47,294 bases of DNA from Cochliopodium minus (lineage: Eukaryota > Discosea > Himatismenida > Cochliopodiidae). The DNA is taken from contig JAMYWO010000120.1 in NCBI GenBank assembly GCA_024220525.1, positions 38,539 to 85,832 of the forward strand. The letters are read 5' to 3'. The stretch's first letter is position 1; every line of letters starts with the position of its first letter. Below are positions 34,628 through 45,830 of this stretch, one piece after another. Under the pieces are notes generated by a model. It did no database searches and had not been told where the DNA came from. It worked only from the letters and a program-made list of their open reading frames with translations. The position numbers and the translations under genes are program-made.

Positions 34628-37210
34628 ATTTTTTATTTTTTATTTTTTATTTTTTATTTTTGATTTTTTGATTTTTGATTTTTTATTTTTTATTTTTTAT
34701 TTTTTCATTTTTTCTTCAAGAAAACACTTTCTCACTTTGGCAAAATGGATCTTGAAGGATGGCTGATGAAAAAGTCTATCAAGATCAACAAAACCACAAA
34801 ACCCAAGAAAAGGTTCTGTGCAATCATACACAACATGTTTTTTTACTGCAAAGCTCCTGGAGAAAAAATAATAGGTAAGAAAAAAAAATTAAAAAAAAAA
34901 TTCAATAAAAAAAAGATTTGAAAAGAATTTCACAAAAATTTATTACCTCAAAATAATTTTTAATTCGTTACAAAGATTTCATTTCAATTTTAATTTTTTT
35001 TAAAAGGTGCAATCCCACTTGATTATTACAATGTACATTTGATGAACGACAACTGCTTCATATTGGAATATTTCAAAAGAAACGATTATTGTTCATCTTT
35101 CAACGCCAACTACATGTTTTCTGTGGAGGATGTCAACACCATCAACAAGTGGATCTACTACACCAAGAAGAATTCCCAAAATGTCTTTGGAGAGCCTCTT
35201 TCTGTTGTGGAAGACAAGGGTGTTTTTGTAGTTGATACCATTATCGAAGCCATTTCTAATGGCGGTAAAAAATAATTTGCGAAATTTTTAAATTATTTTC
35301 ATTCTGTTTTTTTTTTTATTTTTTTATTCTCTTTTTAGTTTTTTAGTTTTTTATTTTTTTTATTTTTTTAGTTTTTTATCAAAATTCATTTTTAAATTTT
35401 TATTTCTTTTTTTTAATATATTTTTAAAAAAAAGTGTATAAACCAGACAAGCTCTTTTTCACAGCAGCCGACGAAAAGTTACTGGTTGAAATCAAGAAAA
35501 AATTCGATTTGTGCGAGAAATTCGACCTGGAATCCTTCATCAATCAATTCAACAACGACAAAATCCAGCAAGAAGTCTCGCGCAAATCTTCGATGTCAAT
35601 GATCAATCTTAACGAGTCCATTAATCCTGTCCCTTACACTTTGTCCATTCTTTTGAAGTCTTATTTCGAGGATTTACCTCATGTTTTATTGGATTCTGTT
35701 TCTTTGAAAGATTTGGGAGGACAAGATGAAAGTGATTTTTTTTTTTTTTTTTATTTTGCTTTATTCTATTTATATAATATAATTTATTTTATTATATTTA
35801 TTTGAATTTATCATTATTTATACTTTATTTTAATTGATTGTTTGGATTAATAAAATTTAAAATATTTTATTTTTGAATTCACTTTTTAAAAATTTTTTTT
35901 TTTTAAATATTTTTAATTTTAAATCTTCTTTGTAGATGAAACGAAAGAAAAGGTGAAAAATTGTTTTGGATCAGCCCCTAAAAGCAACCTAAAGATTTTG
36001 TCTAAAATATGCTCTTTCTTAAATGATTTGAGCAGAAGAGACAAAAATGGTGGTTTGATTGAAAAATTTTCCAGAATGTTTTGTGTTCATTTTGTTAAAG
36101 TAAACACAGAAGAGGGTAATCCTTTATTATTTAATTTCATTTTTTTATAATATTCAAATATACGAATCTTGTTTATTATCTTCATTTTATTTAAAAAAAT
36201 ATTTTTTCTTTTCCTTCTTTTTTTTATTTTTTTAATGTTATTCTTTCATTATTTTTGATTATCTTTTTTTCATCAATTAATTGATTTTTTTGATCCAATT
36301 TGAAAATTTACTTAATTTAAAATTTTTTATTTTTATTTTTATTTTGACAATCCAAAAGAAATCAACTTGGGAATGCAAATAACAAAATATTTAATTTTCA
36401 ACACAAAACACATTTGAGCGAGATGAACCTCATAGAAATGGTAAACAAAGACTCCACCAGAGCAACTAAATGGAAACAACAAAAAACATCATTGCTTATG
36501 AAGACTATACTTCTAATTCCATCAATGAGCTTTCTTCAAAAAGGGTGAGTTTGACTATTTTAGCTGAAATGACGATAATTTTTTGATGGTAGTAAATAAA
36601 ATTAAATAAATAAAAATAAATAAAAATAAAATAAATAAAATAAAATGAAAACAAATAAAATTAAATAAAAACAAATGAAAATAAAATAAAATAAAAATAA
36701 AATAAAATAAAATAAAAATAAATAAAATTATTTTAATTATTTAAGGTCCAAAATGAGAGTGGACAGACTGGATTGGTTCCTATTTCAATTTCATGAGAGA
36801 AATCAGTACAGCTCTATCCACAACTTTTTAAAAAATAAAAAAATAGAAAATAAAAATAAAAACAAAACAAAAATAAAAATAAAAACAAAAGATATTAAAA
36901 ATTATTCTTTTTTACAAACAGATCGAAATCATTAAGTCCAAATAAAGATAGACCCTCTGCATTTGAATTTCTCGAAGAAAACGAAAGCTCTACAGAGTTT
37001 GAAACGTTGCAGGCGAGATACATTGAGTTGGCTCTCTCCCTGGAGAACATAGTAACCAAAAACCAAAAGATGGTCAAAGAGGCAAATTCCGTCATTGGAG
37101 ATTTGCAGCAAAAATTAAAGGCTGAAACAGAGAAGAGAGTTCTCCTCGAAAATATTGTTCTGCAACTTTGTAATAAAATGGGTGTTAAAGATCCTTACTT
37201 TGACAAATAA
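33552..37210 (+). CDS. PH domain - RhoGAP-like - coiled-coil protein
   Basis: Rho-family regulator or effector. Exons: 33552-33595, 33665-33851, 34073-34295, 34394-34485, 34721-34874, 35007-35264, 35435-35731, 35936-36115 (all in phase), then about 36360-36547, about 36746-36805 and about 36921-37210. The PH domain spans MDLEGWLMKKSIKINKTTKP, KRFCAIIHNMFFYCKAPGEK and VEDVNTINKWIYYTKKN. A RhoGAP-like fold follows: GVFVVDTIIEAISNGG, VPYTLSILLKSYFEDLPHVL, APKSNLKILSKICSFLNDLS. The usual G-I-F-R-x-S-G arginine finger segment is replaced by VYKPDKLFFTAAD, so GAP activity is doubtful. The C-terminus is a coiled coil (YIELALSLENIVTKNQKMVK, QQKLKAETEKRVLLENIVLQ). Exons at 36.36 and 36.75 kb need a frame change, so their boundaries are tentative. 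Confidence 0.75.
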
Positions 37211-37404
37211 ATACTTTTTAAAATTCAAAAAGATTAATTACAGTGAGAAACATCACATGCGAGATAAAAATTTTATATCATCTGAGTTAACAATTTTATT
37301 CAATTGAATGATTGTATTCAAAGAATTTTTAGTGAAGTTTAATAAATATAATCTCAATTTATTTTAGGACTTCAGATTTTTTTAATGCATCATCTTAATT
37401 CACA

Positions 37405-39073
37405 ATGGGTGGATTACATATTTCTTTATTAAGAAATTCTAAAAAAAAAAAAATATTGCCTGCTTTTGAGCATTATTTAATGTTAAATATCAAATTTGTT
37501 GTATATATAGCAACAATCATTGTCATATTATGGATATTCAAAGTAATTTCAAATATTGTATTAGTAATGAATGATAATCAAAATAGACTTTATTTGACCA
37601 AATCAGATTTGAATATCGAAATGACACGCCATAGCAACAATATGATAGATAAAATGAATGATTTAAAAGAGGAAATATTATCAAAGAAAAATTATAAAAC
37701 ATCTCCCACCCAAGAAAAAGAATATCAAAAAAATATAAACACAAAAGGTAAGAAATCAAAAAAGAATTAGTATATATTGCGGATTTAATACAAAAATAAA
37801 AAATATAATAGTAAAAAGAAAACCCATCATTGATGATCTTCCAATATATTATTGCAAGAATGAATTATTTGCATCTAAATTCGATAAAATAGAAGAATCA
37901 GTGAAAAAGAGGAGAGAATTTTCAAGGGATCTTTTCCGCCATACTGATGACTTTTATATCGAATCATGTTTAAAAGATCATAAAAATTGTGAAATAGCTG
38001 GATCTAAGTATGGACATGAGAGGTTCAATTTGTTGGGTAATTATCATTATTAGTCTTTTTAGTTCAACATTTGATTTATTTATATATTTTTTTTTTTTAG
38101 GACCTGTTGGGCCAATTTGTAAAAACATGAAATCTTTTGGATTTGGAGACAACAAGAAGAATGTGTGTGACATTGATCAAAGCAGGTTTTTTTTTTTATT
38201 AAAAAAATATTTCAAAAAAAAAATTCTTATTAAAATAGCGACTGCACAGTGATTAGCTTTGGTTCAAATAATCAGTATCTTTTTGAAGAGGCAGTATATG
38301 TTTTCTCAAAGTGCAAAGTACAAGTTTTCGATTGCTTCAACCTCGGAACGATCCCTCCCCACATGACTAGCAGAGTATTTGGGCACAAAATATGTATTGG
38401 CGAGAAGGTGAAGTCAAAAAAAATTTTTGTGAGAATTCAATCTTCTCCTTTTTTTTTTGGATGAATTATTAATTTAATAATTTCTCATTTAATGATATCC
38501 AAATATTTTAGTAAATTTTGTAATCCATTATTTTAACTAACAAATTTTCAGTATTTAAATGGTTAAATAGTTGAAAATTAATTTTTTTAATTATTAATTA
38601 GGATGAAGGAAACTTTATGACTTGGAATTCTATTTTGAAGTATTTAAATATGACATCAGCACCTAATCATGTATTAATTTCTTCATTACAAGTTTGAACA
38701 TATTTTTGAATGCTTAACAATATTGTTAAAGGTAAAAATAGACATTGAAGGGTTTGAGTTTGACGTCCTCAAAAGCATCATCGATTCTAGATCCTTTATG
38801 CCTTTGCAAATTTCCTTGGAGCTTCACTATTCTTCCAAAGAAGTTCCTAAGTGGGACAAAGACAGAATCAAGGTAAGAATTTATAATTCGTTAAATTATT
38901 CTAAGTTTTCATTTTTTTATTAAAAGTCAGCCGCTGAATTAGGAATTTTTATGGATTACCTTTTCAAAGAAGGTGGATATATGCTTGTAGATAGAAATGA
39001 TAATGAATATTGTCCACATTGTAGCGAACTTCTCTTGGCAAAGATTCTGTGCAGTGAAAAGGAGTTGATTTGA
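37405..39073 (+). CDS. Membrane-anchored methyltransferase-like protein (METTL24/FkbM-type)
   Basis: Exons: 37405-37747, 37812-38036, 38101-38185, 38239-38430, 38602-38670, 38732-38872, 38927-39073. The N-terminus carries one membrane anchor (IKFVVYIATIIVILWIFKVI) after a short basic tail, then a stalk. The core resembles SAM-dependent methyltransferases of the METTL24/FkbM kind: GPVGPICKNMKSFGFGDNKK, CTVISFGSNNQYLFEEAVYV (like 'C.iYSfGi.n..sFE.a'), KCKVQVFDCFNLGTIPP, and VKIDIEGFEFDVLKSII, the hallmark 'LKiDiEG.E'. It ends ELLLAKILCSEKELI. Exon 38602-38670 ends at CAT-GTATTA; an alternative donor lies 24 bases on. The substrate is unknown; Golgi or ER location is inferred from the anchor. 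Confidence 0.75.
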
Positions 39074-39207
39074 TTGTGTTGAAAATTCTTCCATACAAAA
39101 ACAATTTCATCATAATAATTATTAATTAAATTAATTATTTTTCGAATATTTTTAATCAGAATTTCAAGCCAAAATTTTATCCACTATATGGGTATCCTTC
39201 AAAATGA

Positions 39208-39641
39208 ATGTTCTTTCAGAAAAGTCTTGCTCTGATCCAACCTCAACAGTTTTGTTTCCAAAATGGAATGGCCCCAATTAAAAAGGGAAAAAAATGTTAT
39301 GGGGTGAAAGACCTTAAGATTACTACCCTTCTAGGAATCTTTCTTGTGTAAATCCACTATTTCAAGTAAGTTTTTAATTGTTGAGTATCTGTTTATTGCT
39401 GTAAAAAAGCAAACAGAAAAAAAATACTAATTGTAATCAAAGTTTGGGAATTTTAACTCAGTTTTTTTATTTTAAATAAAAAAATTCTATAAAAAATTAA
39501 TTGAAAGATTGGGAGGCTGAAGAAGAAAATAAAGATCAATTGGAATCCACACGTCAAGCAATGATCAAGCAACAAGGTATTGAATTTCCACCAGAAATTG
39601 TCGAGAGAATTTGCAAAAAACTCTTTGGAAATAAAAATTAA
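39208..39641 (+). CDS. Small protein, two exons, unrecognised (tentative)
   Basis: A first exon reads MFFQKSLALIQPQQFCFQNG then KKCYGVKDLKITTLLGIFL. A second coding stretch (about 39508-39641) reads WEAEEENKDQLESTRQAMIK, then EFPPEIVERICKKLFGNKN and TAA. The layout (short N-terminus, one hydrophobic segment, charged helix) is like small mitochondrial assembly factors, but I recognise none. The splice between the two is not settled, and a middle exon may be missing. Its stop lies only 13 bases before the next gene's ATG. Confidence 0.45.
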
Positions 39642-39654
39642 AATATCTAAAAAA

Positions 39655-41711
39655 ATGAAGCTCAATTTTACCAAATTCTTTAAACAAAAAACTGCATATT
39701 CAAAAAACATTTTCAAATCCAAAAATATTTTTCCTTGGTAATATCATATTAGCTTAATCTTTGTTATTTTCAATATGGTTCATTATAATAATATAGTATT
39801 GTCAAGAATCAATCATTTGGCTTGGCTTCTTTATCTAATACAAAGAAATATTTTCACACATCCAATAATTTGTGGCAACAAAGAGGTGGTTCAAATCCCC
39901 CACCACAAGGAAGCAATAAGATTTTGATTGAATCCAATGAAAAGACCAAAAAGGATAATAAATCTGTAGAAAACCACATCTTTGATGTAACTATGATGTC
40001 ATGGGCACAAGTTATCGAATCCAAGCAACCTGTAATCTTACATTGTTATGCTGAGTAAGTATATTAAAAAGATACACAAATTGTTTGATTAATAAGAAAT
40101 AATTATTCATCACTTATCAAGATATGCAAATCAATATCCTAATTTATAATTTGTCCTTTATAAATGATAATTTACAATCAATTATTGAATCAATTAAATT
40201 CATCATTTCAGCTTGAGAATGATAAGAACAAAGATAATGATTTTTAAGATAATTTATCCATTCATCAATAATAATAAATTAAATTTAATTGGAACAAATT
40301 TAATTCATTTTTTGTTTATCTTGAATCATAATTCCATACAACATTGAAAAAAAAAAACCAAGAAATTTTTTTTAATACATTCTTTTCTTAGATTCGCCAA
40401 AGATTTGATGACTCCACTCAGAAACTACATTGAAGAACAAGACGGAGATGTCAAGTTGGCCAACCTCAACTGCGAAGCCCAAGCAGAACTTCTCCAACAG
40501 CTCAAACTTCCTCTCCAAAATTTGCCTACCTTGTTTCTCTTGAGCAACCAGAAAGTGGTAGCCAATTTTGTGGGAACTAACCCAGAAGAACTCAAAAATT
40601 TTTTTGAGAGAGCAAACGGACTCTTGGAAGGTTAGATTCATACTTTTTATATTTTTAAATTTTTTTTGTTTTTTATTTTTTTATTTTTAAATTTTTTTTA
40701 TTTTTCCATTTTTTTTTATTTTCAAAATTTTTTTTGAAATTTTTTATAGGCGAAGACTCCAAGAAATTGCTCAAAAAAGCAGAAAAGCAAATCGAGTTGG
40801 GTAACATGAATGATGCTGCCCAAATCTTCAAACAATTGTTGGACAAAAACAGCTTGGTAGGTGAAGCTCTTGCTGGTAAAAAAGAAAAAAAAAAACAAAA
40901 ATAATGAATCAAATAAACAAAAAAGTTTTGAATTAATTTTTCATTTTATTTAATTTTTAAAACAAAAAAATTTTTAATTTATTTTTTTAATAGGTTTGTC
41001 TATCATTGCTTTACACGAAAAGGATTTGGAGACTGCCAAGTCATTGTTGAACCAACAAGAAAAAAATTACAAAGATTCTTTGAATACTCCTGTCAGTAAA
41101 AAGGGTAATCATCTTGATCTCCTTTTTTCACTTTTAATTTTTAATTCATTTTTTTTTTAGCTCGATCATCTTTAAAGGTGTATGAATCTTTGGGTGACAG
41201 CAACGAAGACCAAGTAAATACTTTATTCTCAAAATTGATTTTTTATATTAGTATTTATTTTTATTTTATATATATATATTTTTTTTTATATATTTATTTA
41301 TTTTATTTATTTATTTTATTTATATTTTATAATTTTTTATTAAAAGACTGAGTTGTTGAATAATGTCAAAAACAATCCTCAAGACAACGAATCCCTCTTC
41401 AAACTTTCCAAAATCAGCTATGCCAATGGAAACCACCAAGAGGCCATCGACTATTTGCTCCTAATCATCAAAAATGACAAATTTTGGAACCAAGGTATTA
41501 TTTTTTTATTTTTTTATTTTTTTATTCATTTTATTTTTTATTTTTTTTATTTTTTATTCATTTTTTCACTTTTTTATTCTCATTTTCTCACTTTTTTCTA
41601 TTAACAGAGGCTGCTAGAAATTTTCTCATCGAAATTTTCAACGCTTTGGGACCTGAAAATGAATTGACAAAGAAAGGAAGAAGAAGATTTAGCTCTATCT
41701 TTTTTAATTAA
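39655..41711 (+). CDS. Mitochondrial thioredoxin-fold/TPR chaperone, CnoX (YbbN)-like
   Basis: Exons: 39655-39737, 39797-40054, 40392-40630, 40750-40875, 40994-41104, 41161-41213, 41347-41494, 41608-41711; every phase agrees. The first ~70 residues look like a mitochondrial presequence (MKLNFTKFFKQKTAYSKNIF, KKYFHTSNNLWQQRG: basic, no acid). A thioredoxin fold follows: QVIESKQPVILHCYAEFAKD, LMTPLRNYI, DVKLANLNCEAQAELLQQLK, LPTLFLLSNQKVVANFVG. The redox motif WCxxC is absent. Tetratricopeptide helices come next (KLLKKAEKQIELGNMNDAAQ, YANGNHQEAIDYLLLIIKND), and the tail AARNFLIEIFNALGPENELT with KKGRRRFSSIFFN is the family's typical 'aR..Ll.iFe.lG...p.t...RrrLs..lf'. Likely a holdase working with mitochondrial Hsp60; that role is inferred from bacterial CnoX. 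Confidence 0.88.
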
Positions 41712-41864
41712 ATAGAAAGGAAAAAATAAATTTTATTTATATTCTTGGAAAAATTTTGATGAATTTATATCCTCCACAACCAGACAAAGTAAGTCTTTGG
41801 TATCATTTTTGACACAATAAAAAAAAAATCAATTGATCATTGTTTGATTGAAAAGTAATCAACA

Positions 41865-41907
41865 ATGTCTGAAAAAGATATCTTGGGAGATTTGAATCTC
41901 AGCAAAG
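41865..41907 (+). CDS. First exon of an unknown gene (truncated)
   Basis: ATG at 41865 opens MSEKDILGDLNLSK, followed by a good donor (AAAG-GTAACA at 41908). The preceding 150 bases are normal spacer. The rest of the gene is not in the window because the contig ends at the N at 42003. Too short to identify. Confidence 0.4.
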
Positions 41908-42002
41908 GTAACAACAAATTTCCAAAATATGTGATATTTTTTATAAAAATTGCAAAAATCTTGAATTATTCGAAATTTCTTAGCATCAAATTTTTGAGTT
42001 CT

Positions 42003-42003
42003 N
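42003..42003. other. Assembly join (single N)
   Basis: The single N separates two unrelated pieces. The bases right of it (42004-42080) are identical to 45460-45536. Confidence 0.85.
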
Positions 42004-42080
42004 CTAAATTACTTTTGGTGGGACCAATCTTTTCAATGCATGGAACTGTGAAATTGTTGGGAATGTATCTTGAATCAATT
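42004..42080. repeat. 77-base exact copy of 45460-45536
   Basis: Identical over 77 bases in the same orientation; the sequences differ at the next base (T against C). In the 45-kb copy this is coding on the minus strand (RYIPNNFTVPCIEKIGPTKS). Here it abuts an N and a T-run. Confidence 0.9.
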
Positions 42081-42117
42081 TTTTTTTTTTTTATAAATGA
42101 CAAAAAATTTAATAATT

Positions 42118-44724
42118 TTAATTTAATAATTTTTCAATTGGTACAGTGTACTGGTTAGCTAAATTTCTATTCTTAAATAATCTCCATTGCTCAAATACTT
42201 TCCATTTTTGAAAGTATTTCCACTTTGATAGTGCAACTTGTTTGATGTTTTCTTCAAAGGATTGAGATTTAAAAGGATCAAGCTGATACATTTCTGAAAA
42301 CAAATGAAAAGAAATATTTTGTTGTTGTTTAAATTGAGAAGAGACATAGGAAAGGTAATAAATAGATACATTGGAAGCAGTTAGACAATGGTGCAATATT
42401 TTTAGCTTTGGAAAAAGTGAAGGAATGGAGTAGACAAATCTGTTGGTAGAAGAAATGATGTCTTTGAGTGTTAGGCTGACTAAATTACTGCAATCAGAAA
42501 GAGAGTTTATCAAATCTTCGGTATTACAAGTAAAATCGAGAGAAAAATAATTGAGGTTGGGAGCATGCAAACAAAAATTTTGGAATTTGGAACCCGAACA
42601 ATCAAGATTCTTCAAAAATATCGCAGATAAGGTGAGATCTCTCAAGTTGTTGCAATTAACTACGGAGAAAGACTCGAGAGATGTCGAAGTGATGGAACAC
42701 TCATAAAGAAACTCGAGATCAAGAGAGATCTTCTTCAAAGAATGATTCTCAAAGGTGAAAGAGACAATGTTGTTTACTTCGATGAAGGAAATCTCTCTAA
42801 TCACAGGAAAAGTTCCAAGAGGAAAATTGAGAACGTATTTGTGCCTTAAATCTTTCTCGTTCTTGTAGCAATAAGACATCCACAAAATGGCCAGATGAGA
42901 AGAATAAAGGGGATCAGAGATTTGCTCCAAAAGCTTTTCGCAAATGGGATTCATCCCAAGTTCTTCCCAATTGTCAGACACTTCCGAAAATGAAAGAAAC
43001 TCCAAGTTTTTGCATTTGATGGAAACATCTTGGATTTTGGAACATCTCAAAACGTTCAGATATTCAATATGATCGTTTTCAATGAAAAAATTGTACATAT
43101 CTGAGGGATGAATGGTGCTGTATTCAAATTCTTTGAGTGGCAAAGAGAAATAGAGGTTGAAATGTTCTTGATCGAGATTTATATTCCTTGGACCTTCGTA
43201 TGGAGTAGAAATCCCTATTTTCCTCAAATTTGGGAAAAGTTTGGTGACCAATCCCAAAGCACCTTGATACCCCACATTAGGACAAGCATTAAGAGTAAAC
43301 GATTCAATGTCTTCCAAGAATTTTGGAGGATTTTCATTCAAAAAATACAAGAGAGATGCACTGATGTTGATGGTTTCAAAGGTGCACCTTTTAGATAATT
43401 TAATCATTTTTTCTACCAAATCAAAATCTTCTTCGATCTCAAGGAATGTATCACTCCCTAGATTCACCAGGTCAGGTCTACATTTGCCTATTTTTGAAAT
43501 TTGTTGTTCCAAGTTTGAGATTGAAAGATCCACTTCCAAGTATTTGGGAGGCAGGGAATATTGAGTTGCTAAACTGTGTATACCGTAGTGTTTCTCAGTC
43601 ACGAAGAGGTTGGGGCATGCCAAAATGGCCATGTTCGCTTTTATAAGGTTCATAATTCTTAGTTTCTTGAGAGAAGCCGAGTTCAATTCGAAATTGTAAT
43701 CCTCAGGTATGCTAAAAGAAATAAAGTTAACATACATGTTTTCCAACACTTCCAATCTTTCAATTTCTTTGGAGAATTCACGTATATCATAATCAACGCG
43801 AGAGAGATGAAGCTCCTTGAATTTTGAAGGGTCTAAAAAATCAAAGCGAGCTAAATCATTGAAGGAGTTGGTACATAAGACGAGCTTTTCTAATCTACCA
43901 AAATATTTTTCGGCAAATTTAATTTTTTCTTCTTTTATTCCGACTATTTTGAGGTTTTGTTTCACTCTGAGTCTCTTTGGAAAATTGATGCACTTCTCTG
44001 CAACTTTCGTTAAACTAGAAAGGTTCATCTCTGTACTCAAGTCATCGTATTTTATTGTTAAAGAGCTAAAGTTTGGGCAATTATCTGCAATAGTTTCCAA
44101 CAATTCATCCAAGAAGACACAAGATGTAATCTCGAGAGATTTTAGGGATTCTCCACAGCTCTCGATTATTTTGCAGAAATGTTCTCTACTTTTGGAGTCT
44201 TGCTTGCTATTGTGAAAAAACTTATAAGAAATTTTTTCAAGTTTACTGCAAAAATGTAGATTGTTCGCCAAAAAGAAAAGTAATTCATCATTTTGTGAAT
44301 AGAGTGCTATTTTTCTCAGCTTCTTACATTTGGTGAGCAAAGTGTTCAGTGTAGAATGTACCATCCTGCAGTTTTTTATTTTGAGTTTTTCCAGGTCTTG
44401 ACATTTATTTGCGATATCTTCAAACAAATCAAAGAAGTTGTACGTTGTGTCGTTTCCCCTGCTTTTTACCACCAAACTTTTGAGACCCCTCATTTCTAAT
44501 ATGAACTCCATCACTTCTGATTCTATCAAGACCTCATCAATGAATTTGAAGTATTTGATGTTATCTGGATCTATCACTCTGTTGACAAAAAAGTATTTTT
44601 TAGAGTTGTTTTCATAATCCTTGTTTTTTTCTGTCATGATTTTGAGTTTCTTGATATTTGGGATCTTTTAAAATTTTGATTTAAATAATTTGATGAAAAA
44701 AATTTGAAAATTTAAATTTTTACC
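42118..44724 (-). CDS. Leucine-rich-repeat protein (AMN1/F-box-LRR style), 3' part
   Basis: Large exon 42118-44664, plus the end of an earlier exon at 44724 and above. The splice reads RLIKNET then IPNIKKLKI. About 860 residues of irregular leucine-rich repeats of 24-28 residues, of the type CQDLEKLKIKNCRMVHSTLN, ESLKSLEITSCVFLDELLET, NNLRDLTLSAIFLKNLDCSG, SNLVSLTLKDIISS, with the 'C..L..L.i.xC' pattern of cysteine-containing repeats found in F-box/LRR proteins. No F-box is recognised in the visible N-terminus. The first exon and ATG are at 23612-23760, displaced by the scaffold error. The stop is TAA at 42118-42120. Probably a ubiquitin-ligase or signalling adaptor, by analogy only. Confidence 0.82.
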
Positions 44725-44727
44725 GTT

Positions 44728-44804
44728 TCATTTTTAATCAATCTTGTGAGAGAAGAAAAGATTGATGATTCCAATTTATTATAGTTTGATAATCTCAATA
44801 TTTT
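44728..44804. repeat. 77-base exact copy of 23612-23688
   Basis: Identical over 77 bases, same orientation, ending at the N at 44805. It is coding on the minus strand (first exon of the leucine-rich-repeat gene) at both places. Confidence 0.92.
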
Positions 44805-44805
44805 N
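44805..44805. other. Assembly join (single N)
   Basis: Marks the right end of the displaced piece 42004-44804. The sequence to the right does not continue the leucine-rich-repeat exon. Confidence 0.85.
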
Positions 44806-45631
44806 TCTCTTCCAGCAAAACCTGCCAAAGTTGTATTATTTGCCAATGTAGTGTGAAAATGTTGGTGTATTAACTCATCAATATTTAAGTGAACGTTTTC
44901 AGTGTCATGTTCATCACTTTTTATTATTTCAATAAATTAATTTTTTTTCTTTCAATACTTTTGCACCCAAACAAATTGAACAAAGAAATTGAGAGGTATT
45001 TGATTGAATTGGAACCTCTTGTATCTATGTTATCATTGAAAAAGTAAAAATTTTCAGATTTCTTGTCGATGAGCTTCATAAATTGATTTTTCAAGCTTTT
45101 TTTATTTTTCTCATGCAAACTTTTTGTTGAAATGAAAAGAGAGAATAATCAACAAAGTCATATAATACAAGACAGTATTGATTTGGAGAAATGTGGCTTT
45201 CTGTAGAAAAAGAATAAATTGCCAACAAATCAGAGATTAATTCTTCTTCCGTATTTATTGAGTGCGCAGTTGGTTCGAAGTTCATTTACCGGACGAATTG
45301 ATTTGATATAATAAAAGAACTTTTCAAGTGAGAAACCTTGTTCAATGAATAAGAGTTGTGAGCTAGTTAGTTCTGATTCTTTAACAAAGAGTCTGATAAT
45401 GTCTCTTGTTTTGTTGAGAGCAGGGTTACAAATGGTTATGGTTACGTTCTTCCAATTGTCTAAATTACTTTTGGTGGGACCAATCTTTTCAATGCATGGA
45501 ACTGTGAAATTGTTGGGAATGTATCTTGAATCAATTCTTTGGATACCTTTGTGTTCACGGTATTTGTAAGTTACTTTTTCTTCTGGTGTTGGATGATGTT
45601 TTTCTACTTTGTCAAGGATTTGGAACCAATA
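44806..45631 (-). pseudogene. Broken or error-containing gene, unrecognised
   Basis: The minus strand shows one protein in several frames. From an acceptor at 45632 it reads YWFQILDKVEKHHPTPEEKV, RYIPNNFTVPCIEKIGPTKS, NVTITICNPALNKTRDIIRL, SSQLLFIEQGFSLEKFFYYI (to about 45290). After a frame change come HSINTEEELISDLLAIYSFS and CLVLYDFVDYSLFSFQQK. After another at about 45122, SLHEKNKKSLKNQFMKLIDK. After a third near 44935, SDEHDTENVHLNIDELIHQH up to the N. Two of the three changes are repaired by one added base in a short homopolymer (A5 near 45122, TT near 44935). No family is recognised. It could be a real gene with sequence errors or a decaying one. Confidence 0.5.
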
Positions 45632-45830
45632 CTGTAGCCAATTTAAAAAGATTTGAATTCAAAAGAAATTTGCAACAATTACTTTAAAAATAAGAAAATA
45701 AATAAATTATGTTTTGAATATTTTATTTGTACTTCTGTTTATTTTATATAAAATCTAATATACCAATATGTCCACTTATTATTCAAGTACTGATTATATA
45801 AATAACATCCCTTTTATAAAAGTCTGAAAT

